Positions 54,587 through 63,459 of a DNA stretch of 64,000 nt are shown here, piece after piece (position 1 is the first letter of the stretch; each line of letters starts with the position of its first letter). Below the pieces are notes generated by a model. The model worked only from the letters and a program-made list of their open reading frames with translations. It was not told the DNA's origin and did not search any database. Source of the stretch: CAVTWH01 sp963794685. Its GTDB lineage: Bacteria; Actinomycetota; Actinomycetes; Mycobacteriales; Micromonosporaceae. The translations under genes and the position numbers were made by a program. Where the stretch lies: contig CAWCFK010000004.1 in assembly GCA_963794685.1 (NCBI GenBank), positions 248,001 through 312,000 of the forward strand. Direction: 5' to 3'.

Positions 54587-56119
54587 ATGAGCGCGGGTCA
54601 GGTGTTGCTGGTCGGGGTGCTGGCGCTGCCGGCGGCCGGGGCGCTGGCGGCCGTCGCGCTGCCGGCCCGGCTGGACCGGGCCGGTCGGCTGGTGGCCACC
54701 GGCTTTGCGGCCGCCGCCTTCGTCGCCAGCGTGCTGCTCTACCACTCGTCACCACGGGGCTGGTTCGTCTACGGCACGCCGGGCGACCTGCCGGGCATCC
54801 AGCCCTGGCACGAGTTGGACACCCGCTGGGTACCCGCTCTCGATCTGCGCTTCCACCTGGGCGTGGACGGGATCTCGTACCCGCTGGTGGTGTTGACCAC
54901 GCTGCTCACGCTGCTCTGCTGCGGGTACACCCTGTGGGTCAGGCCGGACCACGACCGGGGCCGGCTGCTGCTCGCCGCGCTGCTCGTCATCGAGCTGGGC
55001 ATTCTCGGCGTTTTCCTGTCCCTTGACCTGCTGCTGTTCTTCATCTTCTTCGAGGTCGTGCTGCTGCCGATGTACGCGGTGATCGCGTTCTGGGGTGGCC
55101 CCGACCGCCGCCGCGCGGCACTGAAGTTCGTCCTCTACACCCTCTTCGGCTCGGTGCTGCTGCTGGTCGGCGTGCTGCTGGTGACGGTCAAGGCGGGCAC
55201 CGCCGACCTGGTGGCGCTCTCCAGCGGGGCCGGCGCGGCGCTGCCCGCACGGGTCCAGTTGGCCGCGTTCATCCTGCTGGCGCTGGCCTTCGCGGTGAAG
55301 AGTCCACTGTGGCCGCTGCACACCTGGCTGCCCGACGCGCACACCGAGGCGCCCACCGTCGGGTCGGTGATCCTCGCCGGGGTGCTGCTGAAGATGGGCA
55401 CCTACGGCCTGCTCCGGCTCGGCGTCGGGGTGCTGCCCGACGGCGCCCGCCGGCTCGCCCCGATCCTCGGCGTGCTGGCTGTGGCAGCCATCCTCGTCGG
55501 CTCGCTGGTGTGCCTCGCGCAGACCGAGCTGAAGCGGCTGATCGCCTACTCCAGCGTCGGACACATGGGCTTCGTGCTGCTCGGCATCGCCACCCTGAGC
55601 CCGATCGGCATCCAAGCCGCGCTGATTGGCAACATCGCCCACGGCATCGTCACCGGCCTGCTGTTCTTCCTGGTCGGCGGGGTGAAGGAGCGCACCCACA
55701 CGGGCGAGCTCGCCGACCTGCGCGGGCTGCGGGAGAGCCAGCCGCGACTGGCCGGACTGCTCGGCTTCGCGGCCGTGGCCTCCCTCGGGCTGCCCGGCCT
55801 CGCCGGGTTCTGGGGCGAGGCGTTCGCGGTGGTCGCCGCGCTGCGTCGACCCGGCGTGCTGTGGACGGTGCTCGGCGTGCTCGCAGCCTTCGGCGGCGCG
55901 CTCGCGGCGGCGTACTTCCTGCGGCTGCTGCGCCGGGTCAGCCACGGCGCGGCCAGCCCGGCGGTGGCCGCCAGCGGCCCGGCCCGGCTGTCCCTGGGCG
56001 AAGTGCTGGCCTGGAGTCCGCTGGTCGTGCTCACCCTCGCGGTCGGGCTGATCCCGGCCCTCGTCCTGCGCGCCAGCGACTACCCGGTCGCGTTGCTGCT
56101 GCTGTGGGGGTCGCCGTGA
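54587..56119 (+). CDS. nuoM: NADH-quinone oxidoreductase subunit M
   Basis: The 510-residue antiporter-like subunit is related to nuoL/N. Features are DLLLFFIFFEVVLLPMYAVI (conserved Glu), AVKSPLWPLHTWLPDAHTEA (Lys), TELKRLIAYSSVGHMGFVLL and GLFFLVGGVKERTHT-type loop (LLFFLVGGVKERTHTGELAD). ATG at 54587 has GGAGAAG upstream. Its stop overlaps the nuoN start. A 68-base gap separates it from nuoL. Confidence 0.95.
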   Translation: MSAGQVLLVGVLALPAAGALAAVALPARLDRAGRLVATGFAAAAFVASVLLYHSSPRGWFVYGTPGDLPGIQPWHELDTRWVPALDLRFHLGVDGISYPLVVLTTLLTLLCCGYTLWVRPDHDRGRLLLAALLVIELGILGVFLSLDLLLFFIFFEVVLLPMYAVIAFWGGPDRRRAALKFVLYTLFGSVLLLVGVLLVTVKAGTADLVALSSGAGAALPARVQLAAFILLALAFAVKSPLWPLHTWLPDAHTEAPTVGSVILAGVLLKMGTYGLLRLGVGVLPDGARRLAPILGVLAVAAILVGSLVCLAQTELKRLIAYSSVGHMGFVLLGIATLSPIGIQAALIGNIAHGIVTGLLFFLVGGVKERTHTGELADLRGLRESQPRLAGLLGFAAVASLGLPGLAGFWGEAFAVVAALRRPGVLWTVLGVLAAFGGALAAAYFLRLLRRVSHGAASPAVAASGPARLSLGEVLAWSPLVVLTLAVGLIPALVLRASDYPVALLLLWGSP

Positions 56120-57612
56120 CGATCGACCAGGTGGCGCTGCTGCCCGGGTACTGTGCCGCCGGGACAGCCGTGCTGGCGCTGCTCGCCGACCTGCTGGTGG
56201 GCCGGCGCGCGGTGACGGTGGCGGCGACCGCGCTCGGCGCGGCGGGTACCGGGGTGGTGGCGGTGCTCGTCGGGCGGGGCGGCGACCGGGGCACCTTCTG
56301 CGTGCCGGACGCCGGCTGCTCCTACCACGCCGACGGGCGCTCGGCGCTGCTCGCGCTGCTGTTCGTGGTGCTCACCCTGGGCGTGCTGGGGCTGTCCGCC
56401 CCGCACCTGGCTCCGGGCCGGCGCACCGGTGACGACCCGGCGCTGCCGGCCGGGGAGTACTGCTTCCTGCTCGCCTGCTCGATGACCGGCGGTGTGGTGC
56501 TCGGCTCGGCCGGTGACCTGCTGACCCTGATCGTCGCGTTGGAGACCCTGACCCTGCCGCTGTACGCGCTCGTCGGGCTGCGCCGGACCCGGCTCGACTC
56601 GGCAGCCGGCGCGATCACCTTCTTCCTGATCAGCGTGGTCGCCACGGCGGTGACCCTGCTCGGCGCGGCACTCCACTACGCCACCACCGGTGACCTCTAC
56701 CTGACCGGCCTCGGTCCGCCGCCGGTGGCCGGCCTGCAACCGTTGGCCACCGCCTCGGTGGTGCTCCTGCTCGGCGGGCTGGCCTTCAAGGTCGCCGCGG
56801 TGCCGCTGCACGCCTGGGCCCCGGCCACCTACGACGGCGCCCCGGTCCCGATCGCCGCGTACCTGTCCACCGCCTCCAAGCTCGGCGGCGTGGTGGCCAT
56901 CGTGGCGGTGCTCGACGGGCTGTTCCCGGGCCAGCTCGACGTGGCCGGGCCGGTGCTCGCGATCCTGGCCATCCTGACCATGACCGTGGGCAACCTCGGG
57001 GCGCTGCGACAGCGCCGGATGGTCCGGCTGCTGGCCTGGTCCTCGGTCGCCCAGGCCGGATACATTCTGGCCCCGCTCGGCGGGTACGCCGTCCTCAACG
57101 CGTCCAGCGCCGGCCCGCTCGCGGTGGTCGCCGACCCGGCATCGGTACCGGAGGTGGCGGCGCTCGCGTACGCGGTCTTCTACGTGCTGCTGGAGCTGGT
57201 GGCGTTCGCCGCGGTGGTGGCGCTGCGCGGGCGCGCCGACGGTGGCCGGATCGAGGAGTACCGGGGGGCTGCCCGGCGTAGCCCGTGGGCCGCCGGGGCG
57301 CTGATCCTGGCCCTGGTCGGGTTGGCCGGGCTGCCGCCGGGACTCGCGGGACTGTTCGCCAAGCTGGTGGTGGTGCGCTCGCTGCTGGTCGGCAGCGCCT
57401 GGTGGCTGGCGCTGATCGTGGCCGTCAACGCGGTCATCGGGCTGGCCTACTACGTCCCGGTGGTGGCCACCCTGCTGTCCGCCCCGCGCCCCGGGGAGTA
57501 CTCCGCGCCCCGGTCGGCACTGCCGGTGACCGTGGTGCTCACCGCCGCCACGCTGGTGGTGATCGTCGTCGGCTTCGCCCCCGGCCTGATCTTCCCGGCG
57601 CTCTCCCGCTGA
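56116..57612 (+). CDS. nuoN: NADH-quinone oxidoreductase subunit N
   Basis: The 498-residue antiporter-like subunit has LTLIVALETLTLPLYALVGL (Glu), FKVAAVPLHAWAPATYDGAP (Lys) and VRLLAWSSVAQAGYILAPLG. The end is GLPPGLAGLFAKLVVVRSLL with LAYYVPVVATLL. GTG at 56116 overlaps the nuoM stop. It is the last nuo gene of the run; htpX follows, an order also seen in Streptomyces. Confidence 0.95.
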   Translation: MTIDQVALLPGYCAAGTAVLALLADLLVGRRAVTVAATALGAAGTGVVAVLVGRGGDRGTFCVPDAGCSYHADGRSALLALLFVVLTLGVLGLSAPHLAPGRRTGDDPALPAGEYCFLLACSMTGGVVLGSAGDLLTLIVALETLTLPLYALVGLRRTRLDSAAGAITFFLISVVATAVTLLGAALHYATTGDLYLTGLGPPPVAGLQPLATASVVLLLGGLAFKVAAVPLHAWAPATYDGAPVPIAAYLSTASKLGGVVAIVAVLDGLFPGQLDVAGPVLAILAILTMTVGNLGALRQRRMVRLLAWSSVAQAGYILAPLGGYAVLNASSAGPLAVVADPASVPEVAALAYAVFYVLLELVAFAAVVALRGRADGGRIEEYRGAARRSPWAAGALILALVGLAGLPPGLAGLFAKLVVVRSLLVGSAWWLALIVAVNAVIGLAYYVPVVATLLSAPRPGEYSAPRSALPVTVVLTAATLVVIVVGFAPGLIFPALSR

Positions 57613-57745
57613 CCCCGGCCGCTCTCTCCAGGCAGCCCCGGGCCGAGCCGCTGAGCAGGGGGTTTCCCAGCAAGCTCACAGCCGGGGTTGGGAAGATGGC
57701 GGGAAGGCGGGGCGTTGCATCCTTCGCTACTGGAAGGAGTAGATC

Positions 57746-58627
57746 GTGCACGGGCACCACAACGGATTCAAGACCGCTGGCCTCCTCGGCCTGCTGTCCG
57801 GGCTCATTCTCGCAGTGGGTTACTTCTTCGGCGGATCGACCGGCCTGATTATCGCGGTCGTGATCGCTTTGGGGATGAACGGCTTCAGCTACTTCTACTC
57901 GGACAAGCTGGCGCTGCGCTCGATGCACGCCCGGCCGGTGACCGAGGCGGAGGCGCCCGGCCTCTACCAGATGGTCCGGGAACTCTCGACCAGCGCCAAA
58001 GCGCCGATGCCCCGGCTCTACGTGAGCCCGACCATGCAGCCCAACGCCTTCGCGACCGGCCGGAACCCGCAGCACGCGGCGGTCTGTGTGACCGAGGGCA
58101 TCACCCGGATGCTCACTCCCCGGGAGTTGCGCGGGGTGATCGGACACGAGCTGTCACACGTCTACAACCGGGACATCCTGATCTCCTCGGTGGCCGGCGC
58201 GCTCGGTGGGATCATCACCATGCTGGCCAACCTGGCATGGTTCATCCCGCTCGGCCGTTCCGACGACGACGAGGGCGGCGGCATCCTCGGCTCGCTCATG
58301 CTGATCATTCTCGGTCCGCTGGCCGCCATGATCATCCAGATGGCGATCAGCCGGAGCCGGGAGTACCAGGCGGACGCGTCCGGCGCGCAGCTCACCAACG
58401 ACCCGTTGGCGCTGGCCAGCGCGCTCGCCAAGATCGAGCGCGGAGTGCAGGCCATGCCGCTGCCGGCCGAGGGCCAGCTCGCCACCAGCTCACACCTGAT
58501 GATCGCCAACCCGCTGCGGGCCGGCGGCATCGCAAGCCTGTTCTCCACCCACCCGCCGATGGCGCAGCGGATCGCCCGGCTGGAGGAGATGGCCGCCAAC
58601 TCCGGCCCGGTGCAGGTCCAGCGCTGA
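57746..58627 (+). CDS. htpX: Membrane-bound zinc metalloprotease HtpX
   Basis: The 293-residue M48 protease has two N-terminal helices (LLGLLSGLILAVGYFFGG, LIIAVVIALGMNGFSYFYS), active site GVIGHELSHVYNRDI (HExxH), third zinc ligand Glu in SRSREYQADASGAQL, and STHPPMAQRIARLEEM at the end. GTG at 57746 has GGAAGGAG upstream. It degrades damaged membrane proteins under envelope stress. Confidence 0.95.
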   Translation: MHGHHNGFKTAGLLGLLSGLILAVGYFFGGSTGLIIAVVIALGMNGFSYFYSDKLALRSMHARPVTEAEAPGLYQMVRELSTSAKAPMPRLYVSPTMQPNAFATGRNPQHAAVCVTEGITRMLTPRELRGVIGHELSHVYNRDILISSVAGALGGIITMLANLAWFIPLGRSDDDEGGGILGSLMLIILGPLAAMIIQMAISRSREYQADASGAQLTNDPLALASALAKIERGVQAMPLPAEGQLATSSHLMIANPLRAGGIASLFSTHPPMAQRIARLEEMAANSGPVQVQR

Positions 58628-58631
58628 GCGC

Positions 58632-58665
58632 GACTGCGCCGCCCGCTGTGCCGGGCGGCGCAGTC
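58632..58665 (+). terminator. Hairpin terminator after htpX
   Basis: Perfect 14-bp stem (58632-58645 and 58652-58665) with a 6-base loop, immediately after the htpX stop. Confidence 0.8.
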
Positions 58666-58803
58666 AGCACCGTCACCACCCAAATCGGGCGACGTGCCGA
58701 CCCCGGCCCTGTTAGGGTCGAAGCCGGTTTCACTCGTTACCCCGCACCCACCTCGGGCGCCCCGCCGACACCCCCCCGGCGTGATCCACCTGGAGTACGC
58801 ACC

Positions 58804-60024
58804 ATGGCTCGGCTGTACCTCGACGTCTGGCGTATCCCCGGTGCCCGGCGGCTGCTGCTCGCCGGCATCGTCAGCCGCCTCGGCATCGGGATGACCTCCC
58901 TCGCCCTGCTCCTGCTGGTCCAGGAGCGCACCGGCACGTACACGCCGGGAGCGCTGGCCAGCGCTGTGTTCGCGCTCGCGGGCGCGGCAGCCGGGCCGAT
59001 CGTCGGGCGGGCCGCTGACCGGCTCGGTCCGACCCCGGTGCTGCTCACCGCCGCCGTCCTGCACCCGCTCGCGTTGGTCGCCCTGGTCGCGCTGGCCGGT
59101 GCCCCGTTCGGCGTGGTGGTGGCCGCCTCGGCGGTGGCCGGCGCCACCTACCCGCCGTCCAGCGCCGCCATCCGGGGCGCCTGGAACGCCCTCACCGAAC
59201 CCACCACGGTCCACGGCCACCTGCGGGCCACCGCGATGGCCGCGGAGACCGCGCTGTTCGAGGTGGTCTTCGTGCTCGGACCGCTGGGCGTGGCGCTGTG
59301 CATCGCGCTGGCCGGGCCGGCCACCGCGATCTACGCGGCGGCCGCCGTCACGCTGATGGGTACCGGCGCGCTCGCCCTCGGTCAGGTGATGCGCGGGCAG
59401 CGGGCCCAGCACCACACCGCGCGTACCCGGGGACTCGGGCCACTGGCCGTACCGGCCTTCCCGGCCCTGCTCGCCTGCACCGCCGGGCTCGGTATCGCGT
59501 TCGGGGTGGCCGGCGTGGCGGTGCCCGCGTACGCCACCCAGTTCGCCGGGCACGAGGCGTCCGGGACGGCCGGTGTGCTGCTCGCCGTCTGGGCGCTGGG
59601 CAGCGCCACCGGCGGCGTCTGGTTCGGTACCCGGCGGTTCCGTACCCCGCTGCCCCGGCAGTTCGCGTTCTGGGCCACCGCGCTCGCGGTCAGCCTGCTC
59701 GTCTTCACGGTGATGCCCAATCCGGTCGCGCTCGGCATCGCGCTGGCCTTCGGCGGCGCCGCCATCGCACCGGGACTGACCGTGCAGCACTCGCTGGTCG
59801 GTCTGGTCGCGCCGGCCGGCATGCGGACCGAGGCGTACACCTGGATGATCACCCTCTCGGTGGCGGCCAGTGCGGTCGGCAGCGCGCTCGCCGGGGTGAT
59901 CTCCGACCACGCCGGCGCAGGCCCGGCGTTCCTGCTCGCCGCGCTCGCGGTCGCGGGCACCGCCGTGGTCGCCGCCTGGCCGGGCAGCGCCCTGGCCCGG
60001 GTCGGCAGCCCCGCACCGGCCTGA
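58804..60024 (+). CDS. MFS transporter
   Basis: The 406-residue protein has about 12 predicted helices in two six-helix bundles. It has an Arg-rich start (VWRIPGARRLLLAGIVSRLG), the loop 2-3 motif GRAADRLGPTPVL and a central cytoplasmic loop with Gln/His/Arg. The second half contains ATQFAGHEASGTAGVLLAVW. ATG at 58804 begins the conserved region; the longer in-frame stretch upstream is htpX sequence in another frame. Multidrug or sugar exporter-like. The substrate is unknown. Confidence 0.85.
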   Translation: MARLYLDVWRIPGARRLLLAGIVSRLGIGMTSLALLLLVQERTGTYTPGALASAVFALAGAAAGPIVGRAADRLGPTPVLLTAAVLHPLALVALVALAGAPFGVVVAASAVAGATYPPSSAAIRGAWNALTEPTTVHGHLRATAMAAETALFEVVFVLGPLGVALCIALAGPATAIYAAAAVTLMGTGALALGQVMRGQRAQHHTARTRGLGPLAVPAFPALLACTAGLGIAFGVAGVAVPAYATQFAGHEASGTAGVLLAVWALGSATGGVWFGTRRFRTPLPRQFAFWATALAVSLLVFTVMPNPVALGIALAFGGAAIAPGLTVQHSLVGLVAPAGMRTEAYTWMITLSVAASAVGSALAGVISDHAGAGPAFLLAALAVAGTAVVAAWPGSALARVGSPAPA

Positions 60025-60175
60025 CCGCGCCCGCGGATCCCGCCCGCCGATTCCCCGCCCGCCATGATCAGGGTGAGCTGGCGTCCGGTCGCGAAATTGC
60101 GAATCCGCAGGTGGCACGCGGTAAGGGGAGTGCGTGGGGTCGCCGGACGTCGATGCCGGTCCCTACGATGCGCGC

Positions 60176-60841
60176 ATGGGCGAGCGCATACAGTGCCGGG
60201 TCGACTTCGATTTCCGGCTGGTCCGCGAGGACACCGGGCCGACCGGCACGCTGCCGAAGACGTGGTACTTCGACCTGCCGGTCCAGCGGGACCGGCCCGC
60301 TGACTGGACCGAACTGCTCAGCCGCCTGTTCTACGACGCCAACGTGCGGCTGGGCCGGCAGGAGCCGCAGGAGTCCGGCTACTTCGAGTTCACCCGCTAC
60401 GCGGTCAGCCCGGTCGACCTCGGCCTGCTGCTGGTCTGGGACGGTGACCGGTCCAGGGCGGCGATGGCCGAACACATGCCCTGGCAGCTTGCCGCACACA
60501 AGGTGGTCTGGGAGTTCACCGCCTGCCACTTCGTCGACGATTTCGGCGCGTACGACGGGATGGAGTTCGAGGACTTCACCGAACTGGTGCTCTACCGGGC
60601 AATGGACTCCGGCGTGATCCGCCTCGACGTGGCCCGCGCCTTCCTCGACCGGTTCTACCCGGGCCGTGGTGACCAGGTGCTCGCCGACCGGGACCGCCGC
60701 TACGCGAACCTGGTCGGCATCCGCCCCGCCCAGGGCTTCCGCCGTCGCCCCGGCGAACAACCGTGGCGCTGCGGCCCCCTGCTCAGCCGCGACCTTCCAC
60801 CGCCCCCGGGGGCCGCCCGGCAGCCGCTCGCCCCACGGTGA
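60176..60841 (+). CDS. Hypothetical protein (Asp/Trp/Phe-rich)
   Basis: The 221-residue protein begins MGERIQCRVDFDFRLVREDT and continues WYFDLPVQRDRPADWTELLS, AHKVVWEFTACHFVDDFGAY, ELVLYRAMDSGVIRLDVARA. Codon bias is strong and the sequence is soluble alpha/beta in character, ending in an Arg/Pro-rich tail. I do not recognise the family. ATG at 60176; no good ribosome-binding site was seen. Confidence 0.7.
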   Translation: MGERIQCRVDFDFRLVREDTGPTGTLPKTWYFDLPVQRDRPADWTELLSRLFYDANVRLGRQEPQESGYFEFTRYAVSPVDLGLLLVWDGDRSRAAMAEHMPWQLAAHKVVWEFTACHFVDDFGAYDGMEFEDFTELVLYRAMDSGVIRLDVARAFLDRFYPGRGDQVLADRDRRYANLVGIRPAQGFRRRPGEQPWRCGPLLSRDLPPPPGAARQPLAPR

Positions 60842-60849
60842 CCCCCGTC

Positions 60850-60877
60850 GACCGCCCCGATCACGGGTCGGGCGGTC
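60850..60877. terminator. Possible hairpin between convergent genes
   Basis: Arms GACCGCCC (60850-60857) and GGGCGGTC (60870-60877) form an 8-bp stem around a 12-base loop. It touches the end of the PEP-mutase-like gene. Confidence 0.45.
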
Positions 60878-61697
60878 AGGTGGGTCGGGCGGGGCGGGTG
60901 GCGTTGCCGACCAGGGTGGTGACCTCGGCATAGGACGGCAGGCCGGTGGGGAGGGCAGCGCCGGTGGCGACCGCCCGGGCAACGGCCACAGTCGCCTGCA
61001 GCGCTGCCCGGAACAGCAGCGAGCCGCAGCTGACCCGGGCCACCCCGGCCGCCGCCAGCCCGGCCAACGTGTGCCGGCCGGGCAGGAACAGCACGTTCAG
61101 CGGAGCGTCCACGGCGGCCACCACCCGGCCGATGTCGTCGGCTCCGACCAGCCCCGGGACAAAGACGCCGTCCGCCCCGGCCGCCCGGTACGCGCGTACC
61201 CGGCGTACCGCCTCAGCCAGGTCGGCGCGCTCGGGGTGCAGCCAGTGGGTGTCCGTGCGGGCGTTGACGAACAGCGTGGGCACCGCCTGCTTGACCGCTG
61301 CGATCACCGCCTGCTGGTGTGCCAGCGGGGCCAGCGTGCCGTCCGGTCGACCGTCCTCGATGTTCACCCCGACCGCGCCGGCCGCCGCGAGCTCGGCCGC
61401 CACCTGTGCCACCCCGTCCGGAGTCGCCGCGAAGCCGCCCTCGATGTCCACCGTGAGCAGGCAACCCACCGGCCGCAGCCGATGGGCCAGGGCGAGCGTC
61501 GCGTCCCGGCTCGCACCGGTGCCGTCCGGCAGCCCGGCCGCCGCGGCCACTCCGAGCGACGTGGTGCCGATCGCGGCGAACCCAGCGTCGACCAGGGCCG
61601 CCGCCGAGGCGACGTCCCACGCGTTGGGCAGCAGCAACGGTTCCCCGGGCCGGTGCAGCGCGGCAAACCGTTCCGGCGGTGTGCCGGGCTCAGCCAC
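60876..61697 (-). CDS. Isocitrate lyase / PEP mutase superfamily protein
   Basis: The 273-residue TIM-barrel protein has LLLPNAWDVASAAALVDAGF, AIGTTSLGVAAAAGLPDG, the Mg2+ motif LLTVDIEGGFA, VGVNIEDGRPDGTLAP and FVNARTDTHW. This is the usual set of the uncharacterised PEPM/ICL branch; the ICL KKCGH motif is absent. GTG at 61697 overlaps the end of the P450 gene, so the two are one coupled unit. The reaction is probably C-C bond lysis or mutase chemistry on an alpha-keto or alpha-hydroxy acid. Confidence 0.85.
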   Translation of the reverse strand: MAEPGTPPERFAALHRPGEPLLLPNAWDVASAAALVDAGFAAIGTTSLGVAAAAGLPDGTGASRDATLALAHRLRPVGCLLTVDIEGGFAATPDGVAQVAAELAAAGAVGVNIEDGRPDGTLAPLAHQQAVIAAVKQAVPTLFVNARTDTHWLHPERADLAEAVRRVRAYRAAGADGVFVPGLVGADDIGRVVAAVDAPLNVLFLPGRHTLAGLAAAGVARVSCGSLLFRAALQATVAVARAVATGAALPTGLPSYAEVTTLVGNATRPARPT

Positions 61698-62532
61698 GGC
61701 GGCCTGCCAGCGGGTCTGCCACGGAGCCTGCCGCCAGCACGGTCTCCAGCACACCGGCGGCCAGGGCGAAGGCGTGGTCCCGGCCGGGGCACGGGCGCAG
61801 GCCCACGCCGAACGTGAGCGGCGCGACCGGTCGGCCGGGGACGAACGAATCGGGGTCGGCGAAGACCTCGGGGTCGCGGTTGGCGGCGGCCAGGTCGAGC
61901 AGCACCGGGGTACCGGCCGGCAGGTCCGCGGTGGCCGTGACGCAGAGCCGGCGCAGCACCGTGACCGGTGGATCGAGGCGCAGGGTCTCGGTCAGGATCG
62001 CCGGCACGTCGGCAGTTGGCCGCCAGCGGGCGACCGCCCGCAGCGCGTGGTCGACGAGTGCCCCGGTGGCCGCGTACGCCTGCGCCAGCAGCACGATCTT
62101 TGCGGCTGTCGGCTCGTCGGGTACCCCGCCGAAGGCGTCGACCAGGGCGCGCACCGCAGCGTCCGCCGCCGGTGCGCCGGTCGGGTCGCCGGTACCCGGC
62201 TGGTAGTGGCCGGCGACCGTGGACACGCTGTCCACCACCGACTCCGGCGCTCCAAGTGCGGTGGCGAGCGCGGCTGCGGGTACCCGGGAAGGTGGCATCG
62301 ACCCGGTCCGGGCCGCCGCGTGGGCGCGCAGCTCGGCTGGCGCGATGCCGGCCAGGTTCTGCTCGGCCAGCCCGCGGCGGCGGGCATGGATGTCCCCGGT
62401 GCTGAACCGGCAAACGGTGGCACGCAGCCAGCGCAGGTCCACGTCCGGCCCGGCCGGCGGCACCGGCGGGACCTCGAACCGGGGATCTGCCAACGCCGCC
62501 GCTACCTCGGCGTAACGGGTGAGAGTGGTCAT
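61690..62532 (-). CDS. Compact cytochrome P450-like protein
   Basis: The protein is only 280 residues; ordinary P450s are about 400. It keeps a C-helix-like stretch (GDIHARRRGLAEQNLAG), an I-helix replaced by AYAATGALVDHALRAVAR (Thr kept, the usual acid absent), ETLRLDPPVTVLRRLC (ExxR), and the haem-binding loop FGVGLRPCPGRDHAFAL (proximal Cys). The N-terminal beta domain and F-G region are shortened. ATG at 62532 is the natural start, and the stop overlaps the PEP-mutase-like gene. It may still bind haem; oxygen activation is doubtful. Confidence 0.8.
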   Translation of the reverse strand: MTTLTRYAEVAAALADPRFEVPPVPPAGPDVDLRWLRATVCRFSTGDIHARRRGLAEQNLAGIAPAELRAHAAARTGSMPPSRVPAAALATALGAPESVVDSVSTVAGHYQPGTGDPTGAPAADAAVRALVDAFGGVPDEPTAAKIVLLAQAYAATGALVDHALRAVARWRPTADVPAILTETLRLDPPVTVLRRLCVTATADLPAGTPVLLDLAAANRDPEVFADPDSFVPGRPVAPLTFGVGLRPCPGRDHAFALAAGVLETVLAAGSVADPLAGRRG

Positions 62533-62560
62533 CGGGCGACGGTAGCGGCTGGATGGTTCG

Positions 62561-63307
62561 GTGGCCGCCGAAGTGTCGACGGCGCACACTGGCCCGGTGA
62601 GCGCGCCCGCCCTGGCCTCGATGGCCGCACTCCTCGCCGACCGGACCCGAGCCGCGTTCTGCCTGGCGCTGCTGGACGGTCGGGCCTGGACGGCCGGCGA
62701 ACTGGCCCGGCATGCCGGGGTGAGCGCGCCGACCGCGTCCGAGCACCTGACCCGGCTGGTCGCGGCCGGCCTGCTCACCGAGGAGCGGCAGGGCCGACAC
62801 CGCTACGTCCGGCTGGCCGACCCGGCCACCGCCCAACTCCTGGAGGATCTGGTCGCCCACCCGTTGGTGGCCGGCCCGCTGCCCGACGCTCCGCGCACGC
62901 TGCGGGCGGCGACCGTGAGCGCGGCCCTGGCTCGCGGCCGGACCTGCTACGACCATCTCGCCGGCCGGCTGGGGGTGGCGGTGACCGAGGCGATGACCGG
63001 TGCGGGACTGCTGCGCCAGGACGCCGGCTGCGCCGTCACCGACACCGGGCTGGCCTGGCTGGCGGATGCCCTCGGCGCGGATCCGGTGCTGTGGCGGCGA
63101 TCCCGCCGACCGTTGGCGCGGGCCTGCCTGGACTGGACCGAGCGCCGGCCGCACCTGGCCGGGGTGGCCGGCGCGGTGGTCTGCCAACGGCTCTTCGATC
63201 GCGGTTGGCTGACCCGGGTGGGCTCCGGGCGTGCCGTCCGGTTGACCCCGGCCGGCCGGTCCGCCCTGCCCACGGTGCTCGCGCTCGACCCGGCCAGCCT
63301 GGACTGA
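62561..63307 (+). CDS. ArsR-family winged-helix regulator with extra C-terminal domain
   Basis: The 248-residue protein has a winged-helix domain (about 15-85, LARHAGVSAPTASEHLTRLVAAGLL) and a C-terminal half with LARGRTCYDHLAGRLGVAVTEAM and a second winged helix-like part. Several ArsR-type regulators with this extended form sense small organics. GTG 62561 is the earliest start; GTG 62576 and GTG 62597 are alternatives. It is divergent from the P450/PEP-mutase pair with a 28-base gap and so probably controls it. Confidence 0.8.
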   Translation: MAAEVSTAHTGPVSAPALASMAALLADRTRAAFCLALLDGRAWTAGELARHAGVSAPTASEHLTRLVAAGLLTEERQGRHRYVRLADPATAQLLEDLVAHPLVAGPLPDAPRTLRAATVSAALARGRTCYDHLAGRLGVAVTEAMTGAGLLRQDAGCAVTDTGLAWLADALGADPVLWRRSRRPLARACLDWTERRPHLAGVAGAVVCQRLFDRGWLTRVGSGRAVRLTPAGRSALPTVLALDPASLD

Positions 63308-63313
63308 CCGGTA

Positions 63314-63326
63314 TCGAAACTTTCGA
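63314..63326 (+). promoter_or_regulatory. CGAAA-C-TTTCG-type operator upstream of the xylanase gene
   Basis: The 13-bp palindrome TCGAAACTTTCGA is perfect around a central C and lies about 130 bases upstream of the xylanase start. Xylanase-gene operators of the GAAA-N-TTTC type bound by LacI-family repressors are known from Streptomyces. A shortened copy, CGAACTTTCGA, is at 63428-63438, about 20 bases from the ATG. No repressor gene is visible in the window. Confidence 0.65.
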
Positions 63327-63459
63327 ACCGCCGGCGGTCCCGGACTTCCGAGCTGCTGCTGCCATCAGCATTGACGCGAGGCGATGGTCAGATTACGGTC
63401 AGCGGGACTGTTGCCGATAGTTGTCGGCGAACTTTCGACCCGTCCGTCGAGGGGATCTC

